Positions 1 through 7,051 of a DNA stretch of 9,348 nt are shown here, piece after piece. The notes under the pieces were generated by a model. The model had not been told where the DNA came from. It saw only the letters and a list, made by a program, of their open reading frames with translations, and did not search any database. How positions within the stretch are numbered: position 1 is the stretch's first letter; each line of letters opens with the position of its first letter. The translations under genes were made by a program, and so were the position numbers. The DNA is from an uncultured Lachnospiraceae bacterium (GTDB lineage Bacteria > Bacillota_A > Clostridia > Lachnospirales > Lachnospiraceae): contig CAJUOF010000311.1 in the NCBI GenBank assembly GCA_910587905.1, positions 1 through 9,348 of the forward strand, in the 5' to 3' direction.

Positions 1-66
1 CTCGAATGTGGACGCCTACCTGGGAGCGTCTATGGCGTATGCGGCCCTTGAAAATTACCAGGAGGC
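1..66 (+). repeat. Exact 66-base match to 3522-3587
   Basis: Bases 1-66 are identical to 3522-3587, inside the TPR-coding part of the two tandem paralogs; the first mismatch is at base 67 (c versus t at 3588). The window starts inside this identical stretch. This suggests that the left end is an assembly break caused by the repeat, not a biological boundary. Confidence 0.9.
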
Positions 67-2965
67 CGTGAATATTCTGGAATCCGGATATGAAACCACG
101 GAAGCGCCGCAAATCACCGAGCGGGGACAGGAGGTATGTCTGGAGGCGGCAGAGTATTACATCACCGAAGAAAATTATGAGGAAGCAGAGAAGTACATAG
201 AAAAGGGAAAGGAGTATGGAGAATCCAAAGAGCTGGACAAGGTGTCGGAGAAACTGCAGGAAGTCTCAGCAGTGGAAGAAGAGGAAGAGCCTTTTGTGGA
301 GTATACGTGGTCCGCGTGTTCGGGCTTGGAATCCGGAGATATGATTTACTATCTGAACGATTCCAAAGCCACCTATGGCTTGGAAAAACCGGTGAATCTG
401 ACCTACAGGCAGGAAATGGAAGGTGTTTATGATTATGCGGTAGTCCGAAGAGGCAATTCATACGGCTTAGTGGATATGGACGGGAATTTTTTGGATGGTG
501 TTAATCTCAGCAGCGTTGAACTGGTTGCGTCTCATTACCGTATTACTTATGCGGAACCGCGAATGGACTCCTACGGCCAGGAATCTGCCACCTTCAATTT
601 GTATGGAAAAAATGACCTGGATGTAGTTGGGCCAGGGGACTATAGTGGAGTCGGCTTTTATTTTTGGAACCAGGGGCTTAAACAGATTACAGACGGGATA
701 TATGGTGAAATGCCGGAACCAGATGTCCCGATCCCGGTTTCGGAAGGCCAGGGGGACGACACCCATATGGATATGGATCCGGATGGTTTCCTGATGAAAC
801 AGTATCGGGATTTCCAGGGGAAATACGCCATCTATGCGGATGGAGGGCTGGCGACGGGATTTCTCTATGACGAATGTGGTTCTTATTCGGAAGGACTTTT
901 TGCCGTAAGCCAGAACGGAAAATGGGGGTATGTCGACAAAAATGGTGAAGTGGTGATACCGGTAGAGTATGATGCCTCATGGAAGGAATGCATTCCTTTT
1001 GAAAGTTATGGAGACGGCGAAGGGGCGGCAAAGGACTATTGCTATGCGGCCTCGGGCGGTTATGTGGTTTTGCGCCAGGGGGATGCCTGGGAGCTTCGGG
1101 ATGTACAGGGGAGGCTTGCAGTGCCGCAGGGAGACTTCGAGGAGCTTCTGCCTGTTTACGGTGACCGCTGCTGGGCGAAAAAGGATGGGCAGTGGGGAGT
1201 TTTGGAATTAAAACCGGCGGAGGAACCGGCCATTGCGGAAGACTTGCCGTCAAGAATCAATTATTATAGAACGGACGGCACTCTTTTGTATTATGAAACC
1301 TTTGTGTATTACGATAACGGGTTCCTTTGCAGCAAATCTCTCCAGAACGGCGAGACGGGGTATAACATCTATACGGCACTGTTTTTGTACGACGCAGGAG
1401 GAAACCTGCTTGAGACGCTCCCGTCCGTGGGGCTAGGAGGAAGCTCGTTTTTCGAGGGAAACAGGAATGAACCCGGCGCATATGAAGACATGAGCCTGGC
1501 ATTAAGCGGTGGAATGGAGGGAAATGCGGAAAAAACCAGGTATTTTCCCGCCAAGGAGAGCATAGGGCAGGAAAAATTTGGCGTCGATCCGGCTCGGACA
1601 GAGTCTCTGTATGACAATTTGCTGGTGATTCCCACGGGAATAGACGACGGATGGGCGGCGCTTTATTACGGCAGTCTATTTACGGGAGAAGAGGATCCGA
1701 ATGTTTTTGAAGCAGACTGCTGGTTTATGGATGTGGACGCAGATGAAAAACCTGAACTATTTATAGATTATGGATATACTTATCTGCAGGCAAAGATATG
1801 CACGGCCGGAAGCGGCGCTGTGGACCAAGTTGTGTTTGATGCGGAGGCGCATGTGGAGTACATACCAAAAGAAAATTTAATTCTGATTGGCAGCGGACGT
1901 ATGGATGCATATTCGGATGTTATCTATAAAATAGAAAACGGAAAATATAGTGTGGTAGGGGATGGAAGAATAAAAAGAAATATAGAAGAAGAGGAACGGA
2001 CGGGAAGCGCTGATCTGATTTACGACTATACTTGGGATCAGGTTCCGCTCACAGAAGCGGAGTACGATCAGAAGGTGGCAGAGTGCTTTGACAAAAGCAG
2101 GGCGGTTGATACCAGGCGGAACAGATACTCTTATCGGCAGTGCAAACGGTTGCTGGAACATTTGAGTAAAACGGGACAAGGAAGTGCAGAACAGACAGGA
2201 GACTTGGTGTCTTGGGAGGAGTCCGGACTGGAGGATCAAGGCCTGGATTTCAAAGACGCAGGGCTGGAAGCCGCCATGCGGAGGATTACGGGAATATCAG
2301 ATCGGGATATCATGCTGAGCGATGTCTGGGAATACACGGAGCTCAACCTGTATGAGGAGGGTGCGGACGAAACGGTTCCGCTCATTCGGGATATCAGTGC
2401 GTTGGGCGTGCTAAAGAATTTGAAGACACTGGAGATCAGGCGGAGCGAGATCGAAGATATCAGCGCAATCGGGAATTTGGCGGGCCTGACGAAACTCCAC
2501 CTGTACAGCACAAAACTTGAAGACGTCAGTGCGTTGAGGAATTTGACGGGCTTGACCTACCTTCATTTATATGGCGGCGGGCTCAGCGATGTCAGCGCCC
2601 TGGGAAACTTAACGGGCCTGACAACGCTCCATTTGTACAGCGACCATATTGAGGACATCAGCGCCCTGCAAAATTTGACACAATTACAGGAACTTTCTCT
2701 GAACAGCAGCCGGATCAGTGACATCAGTGCGTTAGGGAATCTGACCGCATTGACTTCGCTGACGATATGTGAATCGGGAGTCAGTGACATTCGTGTATTG
2801 GGAAATTTGAGAGGACTTAAGTATCTGGATTTAAGCTTCGATAAAATCAGAGACATTCAGGCTTTGAGCAATTTGACAAATTTAACGGAACTTGATTTGA
2901 GCGGCAATGATATTGCCGACTTTAGCCCGCTGGACAAGCTGGCGAATACAAAGATTACCTATTGA
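2..2965 (+). CDS. TPR/WG-repeat surface protein with C-terminal leucine-rich repeats (5' partial)
   Basis: The frame is open from the window edge (first full codon at 2) to TGA at 2963-2965, giving 987 residues without a start. Its first residues match the end of TPR 1 in the downstream paralog, so the missing part should be a zinc ribbon, linker, membrane helix and first TPR. Visible order: TPR-like helices (about 1-80), an acidic linker, WG-type repeats (Y154-G155-L156, then G306-K307-W308-G309 followed by YVDKNGEVVIP, then Q397-W398-G399), a C-terminal domain with an acidic loop D577-V-D579-A-D581 then PEL, and eight 22-residue leucine-rich repeats (797-972) with a short cap. WG repeats and LRRs are usually binding modules; no catalytic motif was seen. 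By analogy with the paralog it is probably membrane-anchored with these domains outside. The stop lies 29 bases before the next start, which implies co-transcription. The ligand is unknown. Confidence 0.9.
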   Translation, partial: SNVDAYLGASMAYAALENYQEAVNILESGYETTEAPQITERGQEVCLEAAEYYITEENYEEAEKYIEKGKEYGESKELDKVSEKLQEVSAVEEEEEPFVEYTWSACSGLESGDMIYYLNDSKATYGLEKPVNLTYRQEMEGVYDYAVVRRGNSYGLVDMDGNFLDGVNLSSVELVASHYRITYAEPRMDSYGQESATFNLYGKNDLDVVGPGDYSGVGFYFWNQGLKQITDGIYGEMPEPDVPIPVSEGQGDDTHMDMDPDGFLMKQYRDFQGKYAIYADGGLATGFLYDECGSYSEGLFAVSQNGKWGYVDKNGEVVIPVEYDASWKECIPFESYGDGEGAAKDYCYAASGGYVVLRQGDAWELRDVQGRLAVPQGDFEELLPVYGDRCWAKKDGQWGVLELKPAEEPAIAEDLPSRINYYRTDGTLLYYETFVYYDNGFLCSKSLQNGETGYNIYTALFLYDAGGNLLETLPSVGLGGSSFFEGNRNEPGAYEDMSLALSGGMEGNAEKTRYFPAKESIGQEKFGVDPARTESLYDNLLVIPTGIDDGWAALYYGSLFTGEEDPNVFEADCWFMDVDADEKPELFIDYGYTYLQAKICTAGSGAVDQVVFDAEAHVEYIPKENLILIGSGRMDAYSDVIYKIENGKYSVVGDGRIKRNIEEEERTGSADLIYDYTWDQVPLTEAEYDQKVAECFDKSRAVDTRRNRYSYRQCKRLLEHLSKTGQGSAEQTGDLVSWEESGLEDQGLDFKDAGLEAAMRRITGISDRDIMLSDVWEYTELNLYEEGADETVPLIRDISALGVLKNLKTLEIRRSEIEDISAIGNLAGLTKLHLYSTKLEDVSALRNLTGLTYLHLYGGGLSDVSALGNLTGLTTLHLYSDHIEDISALQNLTQLQELSLNSSRISDISALGNLTALTSLTICESGVSDIRVLGNLRGLKYLDLSFDKIRDIQALSNLTNLTELDLSGNDIADFSPLDKLANTKITY
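2390..2962 (+). repeat. Eight 66-bp leucine-rich repeat units plus cap
   Basis: Eight consecutive 22-residue units each start with D-(I/V/F)-S-A-L or a close variant, continue G-N-L-T-x-L-x-x-L-x-L and end with (I/L/V)-(E/S/R/A). They run without insertions at 66 bases each from 2390 to 2917; a partial ninth unit (DFSPLDKLANTKITY) at 2918-2962 forms the C-terminal cap. The 22-residue period with conserved Asn-Leu resembles the bacterial internalin-type LRR class, which folds as a curved solenoid for protein binding. The block sits after the point where the paralog ends. Confidence 0.93.
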
Positions 2966-2979
2966 AATCCCGGGAATTT

Positions 2980-2986
2980 AGGAGAG
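2980..2986 (+). promoter_or_regulatory. Ribosome binding site deciding the start at 2995
   Basis: AGGAGAG lies 8 bases before ATG 2995, which begins MYCTKCG, the normal beginning of this zinc-ribbon family. The frame is open further back to a TTG at 2962 that overlaps the upstream stop, but that TTG would place 11 unconserved residues ahead of the zinc ribbon. The ATG at 2987 is in another frame. Confidence 0.8.
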
Positions 2987-2994
2987 ATGAAGCG

Positions 2995-5721
2995 ATGTAC
3001 TGTACCAAATGCGGAAAACAGATTGAGGACGGGGTGAAATTTTGCCAGTATTGCGGCGGCAGAATCGCCAGCTATGGAGAAGAAGCGGGCCGCAGAGAAG
3101 AAGACGGACGGGAGAGCACCGTTCCTTCAGATGTAGGGATGCGGGACACGGTCGTCTCGGACGTGACCGGGCAGGATACGATCCCGTCGGAAAACGGTCT
3201 CGGAGGCTTCGGCAGGATCGCAGGCGGTCCGTCGGGGGGACGTTTCTGGTCCGGCGCAGAACGGGGCGGAACGCAGGATGTACAGAGAATGGGGGCAAAC
3301 GGCCTGCCGGAGCCGGAAGAGAGGCCCTGGTTGCTTTTTGTGTTGGAAGGTATTGCCGTGGCCGCGGTTGTAGCGATTGCGATCGTCTCTTATCTGCTTC
3401 TGTCAGGAAGGGGCGTGAAAGCCCAGGCTGCGGAGCAGCTAAAGCTGGGCAATCGTTATCTGGAAGAGATGGACTATGAGCAGGCGGTGGTGGCCTTCAC
3501 CAAAACCATAGAGATCGATCCCTCGAATGTGGACGCCTACCTGGGAGCGTCTATGGCGTATGCGGCCCTTGAAAATTACCAGGAGGCTTTGAATATACTG
3601 GAATCCGGATATGAAACCACGGAAGCACCGCAGATCGCCGAGCGGGGACAGGAGGTATGTCTGGAAGCGGCAGAATATTACATGGATGAAGAGGACTATG
3701 GAGAGGCGAAGAAATACATAGAAAAGGGAAAGGAATATGGGACTTCCGAGAAACTGGAGGAGGCGTCCGGGAAATTGGAAGAGACGTCCGAGAAGCTGGA
3801 GGAGACTTCCCAGGAAGAAGACATGCTTCCGCTGGAACGTGAGTGGCATCTGTTTTCAGAATTGGAATCTGGGGATCGTATTTATTATCTGAGCGATTCC
3901 AGCCCCGCCTATGGCAAGACGGTGTCGGCGAATCAGCTTTGTCAGCAGGCCGTGGAAAGCTCTTGTGGTTATGCGGTGGTCCAGAGGGGAGATTTCTATG
4001 GCCTGATTGATATGGACGGGAATTTTTTGGACGGTTTTCGTTTCATCGATGTCGAAATGGTTACATCCGTGTACAGCGTGACTTATGCAGAGCCGCATAT
4101 GGATTCCGATGGTATGGAATCTACAGAGCTGATGGTGTATGACGGGAACTCTCTGTCCGCCATGAAGCCGGGAGATTATATTGGAAACGGTTTTTATTTT
4201 TGGAACCAGGGACTTAAACAGGTTACAGACGGGATATATGGTGAAATGCCGGAACCGGGTGTCCCGATCCCGGTTTCGGAAGGGCAGGGAGAGGATACCC
4301 ATATGGATATGGATCCGGATGGCTTCCTGATGAAACAGTATCGGAGTGTTCAGGGAAAATATGCCATCTATTCGGACGGCGGCCTGACGACGGATTTTAT
4401 TTATGATGAATGCGGCTCCTATTCGGAGGGGCTGTTTGCCGCATGCCAGAATGGAAAATGGGGCTACGTCAATAAAAACGGCGAGGTGGTAATACCGTTT
4501 GAGTACGACGCTTCGTGGGAGGAGTATATCCCGTTTGAAAGCTATCATTACGAAGAGGGCGAAGGCTATAAAGGAGTAAAAAAGGATTTCTGCTATGCGG
4601 CCTCCGATGGCTATGTGGTTTTGCGGCAGGGGGACGCCTGGGAGATTCGGGATGTACAGGGGAGACTTGCAGTGCCGCAGGGGGAATTTGAGACGCTTCT
4701 TCCTGTTTATGGAAATCGCTGCTGGGCGAAAAAGGATGGGCAGTGGGGGATTTTGGAATTAAAATTGACAGAGGAAAATGGGCAGGACTCCCAGACACAA
4801 GGCATAGACAGCGTGGAAAATGATCTGCTTCGGAGAGTCAATTATTATTCGGCAGACGGTGAACTGCTGTATTATGAAAATTACGTGTATTATGGAAATG
4901 GCGTGTTATGCAGCCGTTCGTTTTATGAGATGTGGAGTGGCTGGGGGGATGTTGGCCCGCAGGGAATCCACAGATATACGGAGGTTTTTCTTTATGACAG
5001 TCAGGGAAACCAGAAGGATGAGATATTGTATTGTGATCAGCCGGTTTTTTCAGGTGCCGATCTGGATTCTCTGGTAGTGACGTTTGGAGCCGGGATTTGG
5101 GCGGAAAAGGCAGGAGATCAGGAATACCGTCCTGGTCATGAGAGTATTGAACAGGAGAAATTTGGCGTGGATCCCGGGAAGACAGAACAGGTACTTGGAA
5201 ATGCGCCGATCATTCCGATGGATCCGAATGGGGAATGGGCAAAAGCCTACCTTAATGAGGAGTATCTAATAAAAACGGAATATGAGGAATGGGCAACCTG
5301 TGAATTTATGTACATCAATAATGATGATATTCCTGAATTGTGTTATATGAATGGGATAATAGGAGTATTTCTTACTGCGAAGGACGGGACGGCCGATCAT
5401 GCGGAAGCGTTAGGTTCTGCTGCGCGTTATGTGAAGAGAGGAAATTTGGCCGGTGTATGGGGAGGTGGTTCGGATTGGGCTCAATCCAGTTATTATCAGG
5501 TGGAAAACGGAAGGGTTCTGGATGTAGGGAATGCATATTTCCATGCGGACAGAGACAACGATACTTTGCACTATAGCTGGAATGATGAAGAAATGCCAGA
5601 AGCTGAGGTCCGTCGCCGAGAGCAGGAGTTATTAAATAATGTGGAGTGGGAGGATGATTCACGAGAGGTGTATTCTGTGAGACAATGTCGGGAAATTTTG
5701 GCTTATGTGAGCGGAAATTGA
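2995..5721 (+). CDS. Zinc-ribbon, membrane-anchored TPR/WG-repeat protein
   Basis: This 908-residue protein starts at ATG 2995. Visible order: zinc ribbon with C3, C6, C17 and C20 (CTKCG, then FCQYCG); a Gly/Arg/Ser-rich linker; one hydrophobic helix at about 112-136; about three TPR-like helical hairpins at 143-245; a short heptad region (252-272); WG-type repeats (Y335-G336-L337, K488-W489-G490 followed by YVNKNGEVVIP, and Q583-W584-G585); and a C-terminal domain of about 280 residues with a loop INNDDIPEL at 774-782. Proteins of this layout are common in Clostridia and mostly uncharacterised. The likely topology is a cytoplasmic zinc ribbon with TPR/WG domains outside. It is clearly a paralog of the upstream gene but ends at YSVRQCREILAYVSGN without the leucine-rich repeats. 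A binding or scaffold role is inferred; no enzymatic motif was seen. Confidence 0.93.
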   Translation: MYCTKCGKQIEDGVKFCQYCGGRIASYGEEAGRREEDGRESTVPSDVGMRDTVVSDVTGQDTIPSENGLGGFGRIAGGPSGGRFWSGAERGGTQDVQRMGANGLPEPEERPWLLFVLEGIAVAAVVAIAIVSYLLLSGRGVKAQAAEQLKLGNRYLEEMDYEQAVVAFTKTIEIDPSNVDAYLGASMAYAALENYQEALNILESGYETTEAPQIAERGQEVCLEAAEYYMDEEDYGEAKKYIEKGKEYGTSEKLEEASGKLEETSEKLEETSQEEDMLPLEREWHLFSELESGDRIYYLSDSSPAYGKTVSANQLCQQAVESSCGYAVVQRGDFYGLIDMDGNFLDGFRFIDVEMVTSVYSVTYAEPHMDSDGMESTELMVYDGNSLSAMKPGDYIGNGFYFWNQGLKQVTDGIYGEMPEPGVPIPVSEGQGEDTHMDMDPDGFLMKQYRSVQGKYAIYSDGGLTTDFIYDECGSYSEGLFAACQNGKWGYVNKNGEVVIPFEYDASWEEYIPFESYHYEEGEGYKGVKKDFCYAASDGYVVLRQGDAWEIRDVQGRLAVPQGEFETLLPVYGNRCWAKKDGQWGILELKLTEENGQDSQTQGIDSVENDLLRRVNYYSADGELLYYENYVYYGNGVLCSRSFYEMWSGWGDVGPQGIHRYTEVFLYDSQGNQKDEILYCDQPVFSGADLDSLVVTFGAGIWAEKAGDQEYRPGHESIEQEKFGVDPGKTEQVLGNAPIIPMDPNGEWAKAYLNEEYLIKTEYEEWATCEFMYINNDDIPELCYMNGIIGVFLTAKDGTADHAEALGSAARYVKRGNLAGVWGGGSDWAQSSYYQVENGRVLDVGNAYFHADRDNDTLHYSWNDEEMPEAEVRRREQELLNNVEWEDDSREVYSVRQCREILAYVSGN
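3748..3810 (+). repeat. Three 21-bp units coding a heptad repeat
   Basis: Three in-frame units encode EKLEEAS, GKLEETS and EKLEETS, a seven-residue period typical of a short coiled coil or charged helix. The corresponding place in the upstream paralog has only about one and a half diverged units (ELDKVS, EKLQEVS). The array has therefore probably expanded in this copy. Downstream alignment between the copies is offset by 15 bases more than upstream, which agrees with a net gain here. Confidence 0.8.
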
Positions 5722-5737
5722 TGCATCGAACGATGTA
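5722..5737 (+). other. Small inverted repeat after the second paralog
   Basis: TGCATC, loop GAAC, then GATGTA form a 6-bp stem (one G-U pair) directly after the stop codon. No T-run follows, so it is at best a weak RNA hairpin and not a convincing terminator. The rest of the 93-base gap (5738-5814) holds the ribosome binding site of the next gene; no clear promoter was seen. Confidence 0.35.
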
Positions 5738-5814
5738 GGAAGTAGAGAGAATTGTTTGCAAATTGTCAAAGTCTAGGGAAGCGAAAAACGAATGGAAGAA
5801 TGGAGGATATGGAC

Positions 5815-6039
5815 ATGTACTGTAAAAACTGCGGTATGAGCAACAATGATGATGCAAGATTCCGTATGGGATGTGGATGCGCCTTGCAGAGTGGAGAAGC
5901 GGGGATGCTGACGAGGACATCCACGCCGGTTCAGGTGGAACTAAATGTCAGTGGACAGGAATGGCTGTATTTCCGGATGGTACGGGAAGAGAGGTACAAT
6001 GGGAGCCCTTTGATGGCGGATCCGGTACTTTATAAGTGA
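5815..6039 (+). CDS. Mini-protein with a degraded zinc ribbon
   Basis: This 74-residue product starts at ATG 5815, 8 bases after GGAGG (5802-5806). ATG 5809 is too close to that site and ATG 5800 overlaps it. The N-terminus MYCKNCGMSNNDDARF matches the zinc ribbon that opens this protein family, but the second knuckle reads F-R-M-G-C-G where the family has F-C-x-x-C-G. One of four zinc ligands is thus Arg (codon CGT, one transition from TGT). The remaining 50 residues have no membrane helix or recognisable domain and end in DPVLYK. It may be the remnant of a longer zinc-ribbon membrane protein that lost its C-terminal part, or a small functional protein. The good ribosome binding site favours translation. 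No function is assigned. Confidence 0.6.
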   Translation: MYCKNCGMSNNDDARFRMGCGCALQSGEAGMLTRTSTPVQVELNVSGQEWLYFRMVREERYNGSPLMADPVLYK

Positions 6040-6049
6040 AATCCAATGG

Positions 6050-6075
6050 GGGGGCAGGCAGATTTGCCTGTCCCT
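6050..6075 (+). terminator. GC-rich hairpin between genes, possible attenuator
   Basis: GGGGCAGGCA (6051-6060), loop GATT, and TGCCTGTCCC (6065-6074) form a 10-bp stem with one G-U pair, extendable by one more wobble pair at 6050/6075. The stem is strong, but what follows (TGTTGGTC) is not a proper T-run. It could be a weak or partial terminator, or an mRNA-processing or stability element separating the small gene from the membrane protein and amidase pair. Confidence 0.5.
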
Positions 6076-6127
6076 GTTGGTCAAAATAAGGGAAGACATG
6101 ATGATTAAAAACAGGGAGGAAGTTAAC

Positions 6128-7051
6128 ATGCAGGATAAAAAGAAAAAGCCTCGCAAAATCGTAGTTGCATTTGGGATTTTGGATGTTGTGCTGCTTGTAG
6201 TGCTTGCAGTTCTCGGATTTCTTTTGTTGAGACAAAACCATAAATTGTCAGAAATAAGAGAAGCAGAGCACAGGACGAAAAAGACAAGGCTGTTGACGGA
6301 GACGACAGAAGCGGCGGAAGTGTCTGCTGCAGAGAGGGCTTGGCTGATGGAATCGCAAGGAATGGAGGTGGAATCGGTGGATGCCGGGGCGGCAGCCGCA
6401 GATTCTGCAGCGGTGGAAACACAGTCAGAAGAAACACGGCCCGAAGAAGAGCAAATTCTTGAGTACGTGGGAGCCGCTTTTCCGAAGGAATTAAAATCAG
6501 CGGCAGATTTTGTCACTGTGACAAGGCCGGACGGCGCGTACAGCTTTATGTATCCTGCGGATTATTTTTATACAGGAACATATTCTGCGGCCCAAAAGAA
6601 ATATTTTTTGGCGACAGCAGATGAAAGTGTTACGATTGAAGTTTATGAAATGCCTGCATCTGTTCAGGGGAATCCCTATGAGAGCGCGAATGAGATGTAT
6701 GGAATCCTAAAAGGGGAGTTTTTGGAAGATAAGGCGTGCCCTTATCTTCATCAGAGCAGCGGTGTCGCCGATGACGGATATTCCAGGCTGATCATCGGCG
6801 GCCCTCTCGCCGGAAATACTTCAAGGGCCGCTTATTATTGCATCGCGTTTAATGATACAACGGCTTATGCGTTAAAGGTCAGCTATGTCCCGGTTAATCA
6901 TGAAGGAATCGGATTGGATTACACACAGACAGGATATCTGGTGGACTGTATCTACCGGGGGTGGTCCGTAAGCGGTTCCACCTATATGCTTCGAAGCTAT
7001 GAGCAGTATCTGGCAGACGATATGGGCGATAAGAAACCAGGTGAATCGTAA
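6128..7051 (+). CDS. Single-pass membrane protein, unknown extracytoplasmic domain
   Basis: This 307-residue protein starts at ATG 6128, 7 bases after GGGAGGA (6114-6120). Earlier in-frame starts (TTG 6077, ATG 6098) have poorer sites. It opens with a very basic stretch (MQDKKKKPRK) and one hydrophobic helix at 11-34, so by the positive-inside rule the N-terminus is cytoplasmic and the rest is outside. Residues 35 to about 120 form an Ala/Glu/Thr-rich low-complexity stalk. Residues about 122-297 form a globular domain beginning FVTVTRPDGAYSFMYPADYF and rich in aromatic beta-strand-like segments. The FMYP strand followed by alternating strands recalls PsbP-like folds, but this is only a guess. 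No catalytic motif was seen. The stop codon overlaps the amidase start by one base (TAATG), implying translational coupling and a shared job at the envelope. Confidence 0.88.
   Translation: MQDKKKKPRKIVVAFGILDVVLLVVLAVLGFLLLRQNHKLSEIREAEHRTKKTRLLTETTEAAEVSAAERAWLMESQGMEVESVDAGAAAADSAAVETQSEETRPEEEQILEYVGAAFPKELKSAADFVTVTRPDGAYSFMYPADYFYTGTYSAAQKKYFLATADESVTIEVYEMPASVQGNPYESANEMYGILKGEFLEDKACPYLHQSSGVADDGYSRLIIGGPLAGNTSRAAYYCIAFNDTTAYALKVSYVPVNHEGIGLDYTQTGYLVDCIYRGWSVSGSTYMLRSYEQYLADDMGDKKPGES

Noticed and set aside
687..1253. Minus-strand open frame (188 codons) opposite the first paralog
   Set aside because: It is Pro/His-rich with no domain, and lies fully opposite WG-repeat coding sequence.
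2390..2917. Regular 66-bp spacing considered as a CRISPR-like array
   Set aside because: The units are in-frame coding leucine-rich repeats with diverged sequence and no repeat/spacer alternation.
5372..5920. Long minus-strand open frame (182 codons) spanning the end of the second paralog and the gap after it
   Set aside because: Its translation is low-complexity and rich in Pro, Ser and His. It is antisense to well-supported genes, with no family resemblance.
5815..7051. The mini-gene and the next gene as one zinc-ribbon membrane protein split by a frameshift
   Set aside because: The second gene's frame is open back to 6014, so one shift could join them, which fits the family layout. However, the second gene has its own good ribosome binding site and ATG, a hairpin lies between, and no slippery run occurs before the TGA at 6037 (the G-run at 6048-6054 comes after it).
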